A stretch of DNA of 64,000 bases, taken from Cyclobacterium amurskyense (lineage in GTDB: Bacteria > Bacteroidota > Bacteroidia > Cytophagales > Cyclobacteriaceae). The notes beneath the pieces are model-generated. The model saw nothing but the letters and a program-made list of their open reading frames with translations. It did no database searches and was not told the DNA's origin. Location of the stretch: NCBI RefSeq assembly GCF_001050135.1, contig NZ_CP012040.1, forward strand, positions 4,853,001-4,917,000, read 5' to 3'. Shown piece after piece: positions 9,797-19,600 of the stretch (positions within the stretch are counted from its first letter, which is position 1; the number at the start of each line of letters is the position of its first letter). The translations under genes and the position numbers were made by a program.

Positions 9797-10255
9797 TTAT
9801 TGTGTTTTTAAGTTTCTTATCCCTTCATATACAACAATAGCTACTGCATTGGCCAAGTTTAAACTCCGGATATGTGGACTGTAAATGGGTATATTATATA
9901 CTAAATCACTGTTTTCTTTTACTATTTTTTCGGGCAAACCGGTGGATTCTTTACCGAATACAAGAAACATGTCTTCCTTATAATCAATTGAACAGTAATC
10001 TTGTGTCCCATGACTTGAGAAGTAAGCAAATTGTTTGCCTTTGTTCTTTGCATAAAAGTCCTCAATACTCTCATAAATAAAGAGAGAAATATGCTTCCAA
10101 TAATCCAGTCCTGCTCTTTTTAATCTTTTGTCACTTAATTCAAAGCCAAAGGGTTTTACAAGGTGTAGTGTTGAACCCGAACCTAAACTTAATCGGCCAA
10201 TATTTCCTGTATTCGTGGGTATCTCTGGTTCAATTAATACAATATTTAATCCCAT
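9797..10255 (-). CDS. trmL: tRNA (cytidine/uridine-34-2'-O)-methyltransferase TrmL
   Basis: SPOUT-fold methyltransferase of 152 residues that methylates the 2'-O of the wobble base in certain leucine tRNAs. The motifs are IVLIEPEIPTNTGNIGRL at the N-terminus, LVFGKESTGLP in the middle and the knot-forming NLANAVAIVVYEG at the C-terminus. These are hallmarks of the TrmL/CspR group. The length is as expected (about 150-157). It is the first gene of a two-gene operon with rlmF. Confidence 0.93.
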   Translation of the reverse strand: MGLNIVLIEPEIPTNTGNIGRLSLGSGSTLHLVKPFGFELSDKRLKRAGLDYWKHISLFIYESIEDFYAKNKGKQFAYFSSHGTQDYCSIDYKEDMFLVFGKESTGLPEKIVKENSDLVYNIPIYSPHIRSLNLANAVAIVVYEGIRNLKTQ

Positions 10256-10465
10256 TATTTTTAGTTAAACTATTTGAAGCTAAAGGTTATAAGGTTTACC
10301 GCCTACCTTGGAGAATGACATTCAATTTTTTTATTATGCTAGCCTGCTACCTTGAACAAATAACCTTATCCATCAAAAATAGGGCTATCGTTTCTATAAA
10401 ACCTTAAAACTATAAAAAAATACTAGGCAGTTATGAAAATGAAAAGGAGCAATCAACAAGCCTAG

Positions 10466-10855
10466 TTAAATATTTAACCGTTCCAGAATTTGAACCATTT
10501 CCACCACCTGGTTTATCTCTAAATGCAGAGGGTTATTGCCTTTGTGTTTAAGTAGTATGGCATTTTCTATTTCGTTGAATTCAATGAACAATTCCGATGA
10601 ATCCATTTTCCAACTGAAGGTATTTAGATTTTCTAGGTACAATTGCTTTACATAGGGTGTTTTTGTGTAATTTTCATTCTCCCATATTTGCTGCGAAAGC
10701 CTTGTTAAGAGTTGAATGAGATCTTGGGTATCAGAATAAGCCAATTGGCAATGATCCCCATTTTCATAATCTAGTTGCAAGCTGATTCTATATTCACAGC
10801 TTTTAATGACAATGTTTCCTTTTTTGAGGAACAAATTAAAAAGTTGGTTTTCCAT
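10466..10855 (-). CDS. Protein of unknown function coupled to the Pth2-like gene
   Basis: Predicted 129-residue soluble protein that I do not recognise. It shows alternating beta-strand patterns (GNIVIKSCEYRISLQLDY, SSELFIEFNEIENAILL) and no signal peptide or membrane segment. Its ATG follows the TAA of the Pth2-like gene with no intervening base, which indicates translational coupling and suggests a shared role. Confidence 0.65.
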   Translation of the reverse strand: MENQLFNLFLKKGNIVIKSCEYRISLQLDYENGDHCQLAYSDTQDLIQLLTRLSQQIWENENYTKTPYVKQLYLENLNTFSWKMDSSELFIEFNEIENAILLKHKGNNPLHLEINQVVEMVQILERLNI

Positions 10856-11173
10856 TTATTTTAGCCCTTGAGGCGTCCACATCTTTAAAAACTTGAATTT
10901 CTTGGGGTATTCTTCTCTTGGACAAAATGCCAGGCAAACCTCTTGGTTATCTAAGGCTGACTCTGTTAACAAAACATGATCGGACTCCTTTTTCAAGCGC
11001 GCAAATTCATCTTCATTAACTATGCAAACCACTTTTTTAAATATTCCATTAATCCATTTGATCATCTGTTCATTTTCTTCAAATTTTTTGTAGCAGGCCA
11101 AAGAAGCATGGGCAGTAATGACTGGGATTAATTTATCTGGAATGCTGTCTTTTACGACAATGTACATTTTCAT
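10856..11173 (-). CDS. Pth2-like peptidyl-tRNA hydrolase domain protein
   Basis: About 105 residues resembling the PTH2 fold. The start KMYIVVKDSIPDKLIPVITAHAS parallels the family pattern K.Y.VVR.DL..GK.AAQ.AHAS, followed by VVCIVNEDEF and a C-terminal FKFLKMW. The family Lys/Gln positions near the N-terminus look altered, so catalysis on peptidyl-tRNA is not certain. I chose the ATG at 11173; a TTG at 11188 would add five residues. It lies immediately upstream of, and is probably coupled to, an unknown 129-residue protein. Confidence 0.6.
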   Translation of the reverse strand: MKMYIVVKDSIPDKLIPVITAHASLACYKKFEENEQMIKWINGIFKKVVCIVNEDEFARLKKESDHVLLTESALDNQEVCLAFCPREEYPKKFKFLKMWTPQGLK

Positions 11174-11333
11174 AAATGGGAATGTCAAGTGGGGTCAACA
11201 GCTACCCTTATGGGCAATGGCTTATAAATTAGATGAGGTCTTGAGAAACATTTTATAAATTAATTTCAATTTAAGTAAAATAGTTTGAATGAAACCGAAT
11301 CAACTCCAATTCATAAAGTTAAACACGAAATAT

Positions 11334-12726
11334 CAATGTCGTTTAGTTAAGGTTTATAAGTTATAAAATTACTGGGTCTGGCAGTATACCTTTTTATTCT
11401 AGGAACTGACCTGTTGGGCCGTATTATTTCAAGTTGAAGCAACAGTTTGAAAGCATAATCAGATATTTTTCCAATGATTTTGTCCATTCCTTGTTTGAGT
11501 TGATCAATTATAGATTTGGTTTTACGATACGCCTGGGTTCTGTTGATCTGATAAGTGTTTTTCCGTTTTTTATTACAGTAGTCAATCCCTTTTTTGGTAA
11601 GTGTTTTACTGAGAATGTTGCTCAAGTTGGCCCTGAGAATGATTCTATTAAAATCCTGGAGAACGGCCCTGGCCGTCTTTCCGCTCAGGTTTTCAAGTTC
11701 CGCCCTAGTTTTGAGTAGCTTGAAAGACTCTTCAACAGGCCATCTTTTCCTGTAGAGCTCACGTATTTCCTTGACAGGGTACTTCTTATGGTCAACTAGG
11801 TTGGTTATCAATATATGGTCTTCTCCTGATGCAATCGGTACCCGTACGAGCCTTAACTTGAGTGCCTCAGTAGAAATATTCCTTTCCCTACACCTGTTTA
11901 AGGCCTCTTTGGAAGGGGACACCTCTATGATCTGCTGTTTTTTGGTAGATGCTAAAAATGCCTTTGCATGTTTCCATCTGTTTGCCTTTACCCTGATGAC
12001 AAAGGATTTCTGTTGCTGAACCAATGAGGACATGAGCCAAAAGGCCGCATAAGCCCTATCCATTATAAGCAGGTCGCCCGGCCCTAGACAGGGAAGATGA
12101 CTTTCACACAGAGCAAGTTCACTTGTCCTGTAATGTTTGATCTTGGCATCTATACTGATTTGGTTGAGTACATCGTAGGCTTGGGAAACACGGGCTAACA
12201 CTACTTTTCTCCCGTTTTCAGTCCGGGTTTCGAAATGGCCAAAACCTTTTGCCAATTCTTTGCTGTAAGGAAGCTGCAAAGTACTGCCGTCGATACCTAT
12301 AAGCCGAAAACCTTTCCATTTACGGATATGGCTGGCTTTATTATAATAAAAAGAACATTGTTGTTCATTGAGCCATGTAAACACCTTGGGGTTTAGTTTG
12401 GATCGTTGCTGACTGAATGCTCCTTTGGAATAGCTGACCGATTTGTCGGAAAAAAAATTATCAAGTTCTTGCTGAACACTCGATTTACCCAGGCCCAACA
12501 TGAAGTAGATAAGATCTGTAAAACCCAAACACCGCTGACGAACAAACGCTGTGTTAGTCGTACGGAACCTATCGCGTGTTAATCCATTTTCTATATTGTT
12601 TTTTAATAGTTTTAAAAAGTCCTTCGAAAAGGAAAAGGACTTGATTGTTGTTAGATTATTTTCAAAAAAACTACGCTCCCTTTTCTTTCCTAAAAATAAT
12701 AAAAATTCCTTAACTAAACGACATTG
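11334..12726 (-). mobile_element. IS4-family insertion sequence, 1393 bp
   Basis: The ends are inverted copies of CAATGTCGTTTAGTTAAGG (left 11334-11352, right 12708-12726). It is flanked by a 10-bp direct repeat, CACGAAATAT at 11324-11333 and CCCGAAATAT at 12727-12736, with one mismatch; IS4 elements typically duplicate 9-12 bp. The target is the first ten bases of a copy of the palindromic MITE-like element described separately, so this is a nested insertion. One transposase gene fills the interior on the minus strand. Confidence 0.9.
11347..12528 (-). CDS. IS4-family DDE transposase
   Basis: Transposase that cuts and joins the element ends. Counted from the TTG at 12528 (393 residues), the catalytic Asp residues are D80 (LIGIDGSTL) and D157 (LIMDRAY) and the Glu is E266. 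The YREK signature is exact: Y259-x2-R262-x3-E266-x6-K273 in LYRKRWPVEESFKLLK. The frame stays open upstream of 12528 to the right inverted repeat at about 12720 and encodes a plausible N-terminal helical region (FLKLLKNNIENGLTRDRFR), but no ATG or GTG is available there. The true start is therefore uncertain, and the copy may have lost its start codon. Confidence 0.88.
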   Translation of the reverse strand: MGFTDLIYFMLGLGKSSVQQELDNFFSDKSVSYSKGAFSQQRSKLNPKVFTWLNEQQCSFYYNKASHIRKWKGFRLIGIDGSTLQLPYSKELAKGFGHFETRTENGRKVVLARVSQAYDVLNQISIDAKIKHYRTSELALCESHLPCLGPGDLLIMDRAYAAFWLMSSLVQQQKSFVIRVKANRWKHAKAFLASTKKQQIIEVSPSKEALNRCRERNISTEALKLRLVRVPIASGEDHILITNLVDHKKYPVKEIRELYRKRWPVEESFKLLKTRAELENLSGKTARAVLQDFNRIILRANLSNILSKTLTKKGIDYCNKKRKNTYQINRTQAYRKTKSIIDQLKQGMDKIIGKISDYAFKLLLQLEIIRPNRSVPRIKRYTARPSNFITYKP

Positions 12727-12935
12727 CCCGAAATATGCAATAGACTATCTATTACGTGCTGAAATCGCTTCAAAATCAGCCACTTCGTTGCTGTTTTCAT
12801 TTTCACCATAGCGGTGCTATGCTAAAATCTCCAAACAGCCTGATTTTCTTGCGATTGCAACACTTCCCGTAAACACGGGACAGGCTTCACCCCTGACTAT
12901 TGTCAGGACGGAGAAATCCTATTACATAATCCGGG
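12727..12935 (+). repeat. MITE-like palindromic element, copy A (split by the IS4 element)
   Basis: 209 bp right of the IS. It begins CCCGAAATATGCAATAGAC and ends CATAATCCGGG. The first 10 bases are duplicated left of the IS at 11324-11333, and the outer 5-bp direct repeats TTAAA sit at 11319-11323 and 12936-12940. Internal hairpins are CATAGC-GGT-GCTATG, CCCGT-AAAC-ACGGG and CCTGAC-TATT-GTCAGG. Confidence 0.85.
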
Positions 12936-13058
12936 TTAAAAAAGTAAAGGTTTTTAGCTAACTCAGGCCGGATTTTAGCCTCCAATTGCAGGATTAATGT
13001 CCCTGATTGTTGATAATGGATTAAGCGTGTATTCCGTTTTGTTATAATTGGGGATTGG

Positions 13059-13505
13059 CTACTTTGCTTTTAACTGATCAATTGCATAGTACAAGCGATT
13101 CTGCGCCCCTTCTTGAGAACCGAATATGGTGCGAGATAATTTACCCTCTTTGGTGATTAAAACCCATTGAGGGGTGCCGGATGACTCAAACTGATCATAA
13201 ACGGCTCTTCCATTGTCTAGAAAAATTGGAAAAGGAAGCGCATCAACCGTAAAAATACTTTTTATATCACTTTCAGATGCCTGACTAGAGTTGAAGCTTG
13301 TATGAATTCCGACAACTTGTATCTCCTCATTCTCTTTTTGTAATTCATAGGCCAGAGGAATTGCTCTTCCAGTACAGCCCAAACATTGGTTGTTATAAAT
13401 AATGGCCAAAAGTGGTTTACCCTTATATTTTTTAATCAGATCAACTGAATTGTTGTTGAAATCGCGAACAAGAATTGATTCAACCAAATCATTTTCATTA
13501 ATCAT
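13059..13505 (-). CDS. Thioredoxin-fold (TlpA/AhpC-like) redox protein
   Basis: Protein of 148 residues with a thioredoxin-like fold. The redox motif is C41-L-G-C44 (NNQCLGCTGRAIPLA), the cis-Pro region is in SSGTPQWVLI, and the strand QVVGIHTSF follows. There is no signal peptide, so it probably acts in the cytoplasm as a disulfide reductase or peroxiredoxin-like enzyme; the partner is unknown. The N-terminal DFNNNSVDLIKKYKGKPLL resembles the start of AhpC/TSA domains. It is a single gene separated from its neighbours by more than 100 bp. Confidence 0.75.
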   Translation of the reverse strand: MINENDLVESILVRDFNNNSVDLIKKYKGKPLLAIIYNNQCLGCTGRAIPLAYELQKENEEIQVVGIHTSFNSSQASESDIKSIFTVDALPFPIFLDNGRAVYDQFESSGTPQWVLITKEGKLSRTIFGSQEGAQNRLYYAIDQLKAK

Positions 13506-13655
13506 GGTACTCCCTATTTATATTTAAATCCGCAATCTGAGGTCTTGAAAAATGTACGGCAAAATGTTGATAGGGTTATGGTTTATGTCATGGGATATGG
13601 CCTTTTTATTGAAAACTCAAATTTACCCTAGAAATACCTTCGAACTCTTTTTAGC

Positions 13656-14243
13656 TTATTCCCTTATCCTGTTCAGGTATTCTTTGGTTTTTTCTGGGAA
13701 TTCAATGGGTTCGTATTCATAATCAGTTTTCCATTTAAATTCAAAAATAGTAAACCCGTCAAAGCATTCTTTAGGTTGTAATTCAAATGCTTTCATTACC
13801 ATTAAGAATCGATCGATACCACCATATGGGAAGTTATCAGTCTCATATTCTATGATCCCAAAATGTTCATTTTGCTTTTCAAGCCTGGTAAGGTATACCT
13901 CAAAATCAAATTCTAAGTAATTAAATATTGACAGCGCTTTTTGAATGCCCAATACCCCTAATTTGTCGTTGTCTACTCCTAGGTATTTCTCTAGAAAATC
14001 ATTGGCATAGTCAGGGATTATTGACTTGTATCTTTCGTCAGCAGGGTCTTCATCCAATGAGTCAATTAATTTTTTATAAGCTTCATCTGTTTCCTTTTTT
14101 GATAAATTGTCCCAATCAATAATAGTAGGCTCAGGTTCCTCAAACTTGAAACCGGGTTGCCTGACATTATCCATATGTTCGTACAATTTTTGAAAATCCT
14201 CAAACTTTGTACTGTCTTTAATGTCGAATTTGATGTATAGCAT
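13656..14243 (-). CDS. Acidic protein of unknown function
   Basis: Soluble acidic protein of 195 residues that I do not recognise. There is no signal or membrane segment. The sequence has aromatic-acidic stretches (EFDFEVYLTRLEKQNEHFG, FDGFTIFEFKW) like small intracellular proteins of the SMI1/KNR4 or DUF type, but no family can be assigned. It starts 13 bp after the MtfA-like gene on the same strand, so the two are probably cotranscribed. Confidence 0.65.
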   Translation of the reverse strand: MLYIKFDIKDSTKFEDFQKLYEHMDNVRQPGFKFEEPEPTIIDWDNLSKKETDEAYKKLIDSLDEDPADERYKSIIPDYANDFLEKYLGVDNDKLGVLGIQKALSIFNYLEFDFEVYLTRLEKQNEHFGIIEYETDNFPYGGIDRFLMVMKAFELQPKECFDGFTIFEFKWKTDYEYEPIEFPEKTKEYLNRIRE

Positions 14244-14256
14244 TCAATGAAAAAAT

Positions 14257-15057
14257 TTATTTTTTTAGATTTCTTTTAGACATGTCTTGTTTGAATATTC
14301 CCTCTAATAGCTTGTAAAGTTCAGGGTGTTTTCGCTTAAGTAATTTTGGTCTTTCAAAAAAGTACTCACTTACAACGGAAAAGAACTCAGCCCGATTGGT
14401 CCCTCCGTAGGGGTTGATGTCAGATTTTCCTTCATGAATTTCTTCGATCTTTTTACTGATAAAATCCAGCCATGGTATTGCATATTGCTTTTCCATTAGC
14501 AAAGCCGGAATACCATCTACTGTCCCATCTACCTTGTCTATTAGATGTACAAACTCATGGATGGCAGTGTTTTTTTTGTCTGTTTCATTTTGAAAGCCAA
14601 GTCTTAGGGCTTTCTGAGACAATATCATTACACCTTCCATAGGACCATTCCCGACCATTCCTGAAACCCTTCTTTCTTCACCTTCTGTTTCAAACTTTTC
14701 GTTGAACAAAGTCGGGTAAATCAAAACCTCATAGAGATTGATGTACTTCCAGTCTTCAAACCCAAAGATTGGAATTATGGCACTGGCTGCAACTAATATT
14801 TTATCCGTTTCATCTACATTGGTCTTTACGCCCGTGATCTTGCAATTTAATAGAAACTCTTGAATTTTGAGCTCAAAGCGCTTCTTTTCATCATCAGACA
14901 GTGACTTATAATAAGGTATATTGTTGTTCAATATTGTTCGCCATTCTGTAGGGAATGGTTCACTTGGCTTAATCCAAACTTTGTTCTTTTTTCGCTTCCA
15001 GGTATAAATAAAGAAGCCAATTATTATTGAAATGAATAGCAATGAAAAAACTGTCAT
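14257..15057 (-). CDS. M90-family (MtfA-like) zinc peptidase
   Basis: Membrane-anchored peptidase of 266 residues related to Mlc titration factor A. Residues 3-20 are a membrane anchor (VFSLLFISIIIGFFIYTW). The zinc motif is HEFVH at 167-171 (TAIHEFVHLIDKVDG) and the distal Glu region is NRAEFFSVVSEYFFE, both typical of the family. In E. coli MtfA acts on sugar transport through Mlc, but there is no sign of a PTS system here, so the role is open. It is the first gene of a pair with a 195-residue unknown protein. Confidence 0.88.
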   Translation of the reverse strand: MTVFSLLFISIIIGFFIYTWKRKKNKVWIKPSEPFPTEWRTILNNNIPYYKSLSDDEKKRFELKIQEFLLNCKITGVKTNVDETDKILVAASAIIPIFGFEDWKYINLYEVLIYPTLFNEKFETEGEERRVSGMVGNGPMEGVMILSQKALRLGFQNETDKKNTAIHEFVHLIDKVDGTVDGIPALLMEKQYAIPWLDFISKKIEEIHEGKSDINPYGGTNRAEFFSVVSEYFFERPKLLKRKHPELYKLLEGIFKQDMSKRNLKK

Positions 15058-15198
15058 AAGGAAATAATACTATTAGAAATCCTAAAAGTGTTTCTTGGCA
15101 ATGTCTTCGTTTTTGGTATAAATAAATTTGGCAACTGAAGCCCACCTAAATAATGCCCAGTTGCCAAATAGAAAAGTTAAGAGTATCGTTTTAATGGT

Positions 15199-16026
15199 TT
15201 ACCTGATCTGACCACGTAGCAATCCACCTCCATGTTGCACAGAATGGATATTGACATATAAAGGATCATTTTTTAAGGCGGTAAGCTCTGCGTCGGTTAA
15301 AGTTAGGCTTTTGGTTATGCCAAGTTGGGCATTGTCTGTAAAGCCTAGGTTTACCAGTACCCCTCCATTTACCTCTGCTGATCCATTGTGGATATGACCT
15401 GCCGTGATCGCATCTGTAGCGTCCAAGTCATTCACTACGGCGCTATAGTACAAAGTTGTACCTATTACTCTCAAATAAGCAGCGCCTGATTCATTTCTAT
15501 CAGTTATAGCAGGCACTTCATTGGCAGGGGATAAAGCTACATTGAAAGCATTGTCTATGGTTTGATCTATTTGCCCTCTAACCAAGCCCGAACCTTTATC
15601 TGTTGAATGTACATTGACATATACATCACTGCCTTTTAAAGTAGCTATTTCACTGTCACTTAATGTAATTGTTCCAGTAGCCGTGTTCCCTGAAAAGGCG
15701 ATTTCCGTACCGTCTACCAAGGTAATGGCTACACTTCCTGCTGTAACAACATCTCCTGTATGAACATGGGCCATGGTCAATGCATCTGTTGCCAAAAGAT
15801 TGTTTATTGTAATAGTGAATTCCAAAGAATTGTCATCAAACAAGTTCATTTTGATATTTCCCGTTTCATCCCTTCCTTCTACCATTGGGATAGAATATGC
15901 ATTGTCCAGATCGATATCAAAGGTTTGAACACTTACTTTTGCAGGGGGATCGGCTTCATCCTCTTCACAGCTGAAAGTCAATAGGGCACATAGGCCAAGC
16001 ATTAATAATAAATTTTTACGTATCAT
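15199..16026 (-). CDS. CHRD-domain lipoprotein (two CHRD repeats)
   Basis: Exported protein of 275 residues. A lipoprotein signal (MIRKNLLLMLGLCALLTFSC, acylated Cys20) is followed by two CHRD domains, about 32-155 and 160-275. Each has the recurring blocks AMVHTGD- or AGHIHNG-type His motifs, VNVHSTDKGSGLVRGQI or VNIHSVQHGGGLLRGQI, and a T-L-x-D-x-E-x-x-x-L-K segment. CHRD domains were named from chordin and their bacterial role is unknown. The His-rich surfaces could bind metal, but this is inference. Confidence 0.88.
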   Translation of the reverse strand: MIRKNLLLMLGLCALLTFSCEEDEADPPAKVSVQTFDIDLDNAYSIPMVEGRDETGNIKMNLFDDNSLEFTITINNLLATDALTMAHVHTGDVVTAGSVAITLVDGTEIAFSGNTATGTITLSDSEIATLKGSDVYVNVHSTDKGSGLVRGQIDQTIDNAFNVALSPANEVPAITDRNESGAAYLRVIGTTLYYSAVVNDLDATDAITAGHIHNGSAEVNGGVLVNLGFTDNAQLGITKSLTLTDAELTALKNDPLYVNIHSVQHGGGLLRGQIR

Positions 16027-16353
16027 AGTTAAATAGTTATAAGGGTTTGGTCTACTCCATTTTATAGTCCTTTTTCGACAGGTTCAGACTTGACTTTTTT
16101 TCCTTTATTCAGTGAATTTTTTCTTATGACAACGGAACACGCTATTGTGGCCTGTCGTTTTATTACTGCTTCAATATAAGTTTAAAAACTGACCGTTACA
16201 AAATAACTTATTCACAATGCCGACCTTTTTAGGTATCTATAAAATAGCAAATTTTGAAATTTTAATTGATCATCATAAGTTGTTATATATCAAACTGCTT
16301 AGGTAAGAGAAAGGTTGTGATAAATACAGGTCAGAACTATTTTTTTCCTTCAA

Positions 16354-16562
16354 CCCGGATTATGTAATAGGATTTCTCCGTCCTGACAATAGTCACGGTT
16401 GAAGCCTGTCCCGTGTTTACGGGAAGTGTTGCAATCGCGAGACAATCAGGCTATTTGGAGACTGAGTCATAGCATTGCTATGGTGAAGTCGAAAATAGCG
16501 ACTAAGAGGCTGATTTTGAAGCGATTTCAGCACGTAATAGATTGTCTATTGCATATTTCGGG
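16354..16562 (-). repeat. MITE-like palindromic element, copy B (reverse orientation)
   Basis: 209 bp, read on the minus strand as CCCGAAATATGCAATAGAC to CATAATCCGGG. Flanked by perfect 5-bp direct repeats TTCAA (16349-16353 and 16563-16567). Its hairpin has changed loop bases but an intact stem, CATAGC-AAT-GCTATG. A half-repeat, TTTCGACAGGTTCAG, related to the 24.7-kb array lies at about 16072-16086. Confidence 0.9.
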
Positions 16563-16612
16563 TTCAACTGTAGCTCAATTTTATAAGAAATTGTGACGAT
16601 ATAGCTTGCACT

Positions 16613-19600
16613 CTAAGGGCTTACTACTAGCTTTTGTTGGTAGATGATGGTTTGCTCATTGCTAACACTTAAAAGGTAAAGGCCTTTAGAAAGATTGTCT
16701 ATTGGAATGTTGAGCTTTTCCTCTGTGGTTTTATTCCAATCAAAATGACTGAGTAAATGTCCGTTCATATTGTGAATATAGACACTTCCTTTTCCAATTA
16801 TGGTGTTGATTTCTAATTGTACATCTCCTTTGGCAGGATTTGGAAATATACGGATATCATCTTCTGAACCGGTAAAGAATTCTTCTTCTTTGTGCCGATT
16901 ATTATAAATTTGTTGCAAGCTTTTTAAGCTAGATTTTATGTTGTTATTTTTTACCTCACTACCTATCAAGGCAATCCCGGATATGCTGGCATTATTTTCT
17001 TTAGCCGTCATTTGTAAGCTTAATATCCCATCATCGACCACTATGTTTTCAAAGGATAACAGCATAGGATAATTTTTGTTTTCTTCAAAAATATCAAAGT
17101 TGCTTTTTATGGTTTCACCCTCTAAGGTAATGTCAAAAACCCTTTTTCCAGCCGAAGGAGCACCTCCTTCATGCCCAAACCAAAGTTCATTGTGCATGGT
17201 AAAGACGGTATAGGTACCATTGGGGACAGGAAAGTTGTAGACCAGGTTTTTTCCATTTCTTTCTGTTTGGAACATGGGTTCTGCTTCCAGTTCTGCATTT
17301 TCAAAACGACCCGATCCTTCATTATAATGGCTATCAGTGGCTGTCTCCGCCAGGTAAGTAATTCCAATTAATTCTGCATCCGTTTCTCCACCAGTGTTTA
17401 AGAAGTAAGTGTAATCTGAAATTGGTGGGCCGGCTGCTTTTTCCCGAATAATGGATAGTCCGGAAATCGAGGCATTGTTGGCACTTGCAAGCATTTTAAG
17501 GTTTAAAACCCCATCAATTATTTCTATTGATTCGAAGGTATGGGTTACGGGCTCATTATTGCTCTCGGTAAATAGATCAAAATCTTTCTTGACCACCTTA
17601 TCCTCAATTAAGATGTCAAAAACCCTGTTTCCTGCTTTGGCCGCTGGCCCTCCTTTACCAAAATATAGCTCGTTGTGGTATGTTTTTATAGTATAGGTTC
17701 CATTTTCAATAGGTATTTGAAACTCCAGCAAGGAGGCATACCTTTCGGATTGGAAAATCTTCTCATTGCTTGCTGAGGTATTGGTGTTGAAATTTGAGTT
17801 GCTAATGAATTCATTATTGATTTTACCGAAATTAATTTCATTGAATTCAATACTGCCATCTTCCCAAGTATGGTAGTGCAAGTCTTCTAAATTCTCATTG
17901 GCCTTGCTTTTCTCAGACAATTTAAAAAGTGTAAGAGATCCGTAAGGAGGGATAGTTACCTTACCTGAAAACTGCTCTAATTTCGCATTAACATAAGTTC
18001 CTGATAAAGTAATGGTTTTATTGCTATTTGAAGGGTTTACTTCAAATAACATAACTTCGTCAGGATTGACCACAGAGGCTTCGGCTTCTACAAACTCTAA
18101 ATCATCCAGCCAATAAGTCATGTTTTTCTCAGAAGAACTGATCATTAAAGAAACTTCATTCTCATCCTGATAGGGAGATATAAGTACTTCATAGGTATTG
18201 ACCTCCTTGTCGATATTAAAGGTAGAAATTGGCGACAATCTCTCCCATGGACTATCCGTAAACCTTAGGTTAAAAGCAAGAGGGCCCTCTTTATTCGCAT
18301 AAGCCTTCACTGACAGCAAATAGGTCTTGTCTTTTTTTAAGGCACCCAAATTTAGTTTTACCGAACTGGATGCAGAACTTGTGACTTTAAGCGCTCCTCC
18401 AGTCATTTTACTATCGTCCTCCCAAGTAGATTGGCAATCGTTGCAGGATAAACCTGTTATATTTCGCTCGAAGGTAGTATTAGGGTACAAGCTGTTTCCT
18501 ATTTTCTTGCGAACGGTATACCTTGAAAAGTCAATGGAATTGCTGGTGGAATTTCGGTCTTTAGCATGTTTTGCTGACCAATGACTAAGGTCATCTACTG
18601 CACTTTCTACTACTCCGTTTTTTGTATATTGGTGATTGATACTGTATTCATCGCTTAAGGGTCTGAAAAAGTAATTGTTGTCAAAATCAGCCATCAAAGA
18701 AATGTCGTTTTTATGGGTCTTGATCCCATAAGAATATTGATCAGCAAGCTTAGTGAAAAATTGGTTGTTTTCGATGTCTATATTTCTTGTGTCCTGACCA
18801 ATACTACTATTTCCCAAGGTGATGGAATATTGGTTGTTGAAAAATGAATTGTTACTTACATAGATGGTGTTTCCATTGGCTATTTTTAGCCCACTATTCG
18901 TGGTATTGCCAACAGTATTGCCGATGATCGATATATTGTTTGAATTATCATCCAGAAAGATACCTTCTACCAATACCTTGTATTCGACTCCTCTTTTAGG
19001 GACACCAGTTGTTTTGCCAATGCCATTTACGACAATGTTTCCTTCTATTTTTCTACCGGTATAAGCCTGGTATTCTACCCCTCCAAAGGTGTAAATTCCA
19101 CCTCCATCACTTTTTATCAAACAGTAGGTGTCAATGAAATTATTCTTAACCACCGTATGATTACCACTAAACTGAATGCCATTGAAGCCTGTATTTATTA
19201 CTGAATTGTTCTGAACCAAAATCTTTTCACCACTTGCGAAGATTCCAATTCCTGCAGCATCATCATTTAGGGTTCTTCCAATAACCATAGCAGTGTTGCT
19301 AACTTCATTATCGCGGACTATCGCCCGGTCATTTCCATATTTTAAGTACATGCCATTGTTATAGGAATGCCGAACAATATTGCCTTCTATGATGAGGTCT
19401 GAAACTCCCCGGGAATGGATGCCATCTTCTCCGGAAAATTCAATTTCAGAATCACTTATAACAATGTTATCCCCACCTTCCAAATGAAGGTTGTTCCCAT
19501 TGGCACCTTTAAATTGAATATTTTCAACCCTAACATAACTTTCTCTATAGTCTTTGGTCAATAAGTTGTCCAAGGTACTTACTTTCACTTTCAATGTAGA

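Noticed and set aside
12551..12811. A plus-strand gene at the right end of the IS
   Set aside because: It overlaps the IS inverted repeat and MITE copy A and opposes the transposase N-terminal frame; no family similarity.
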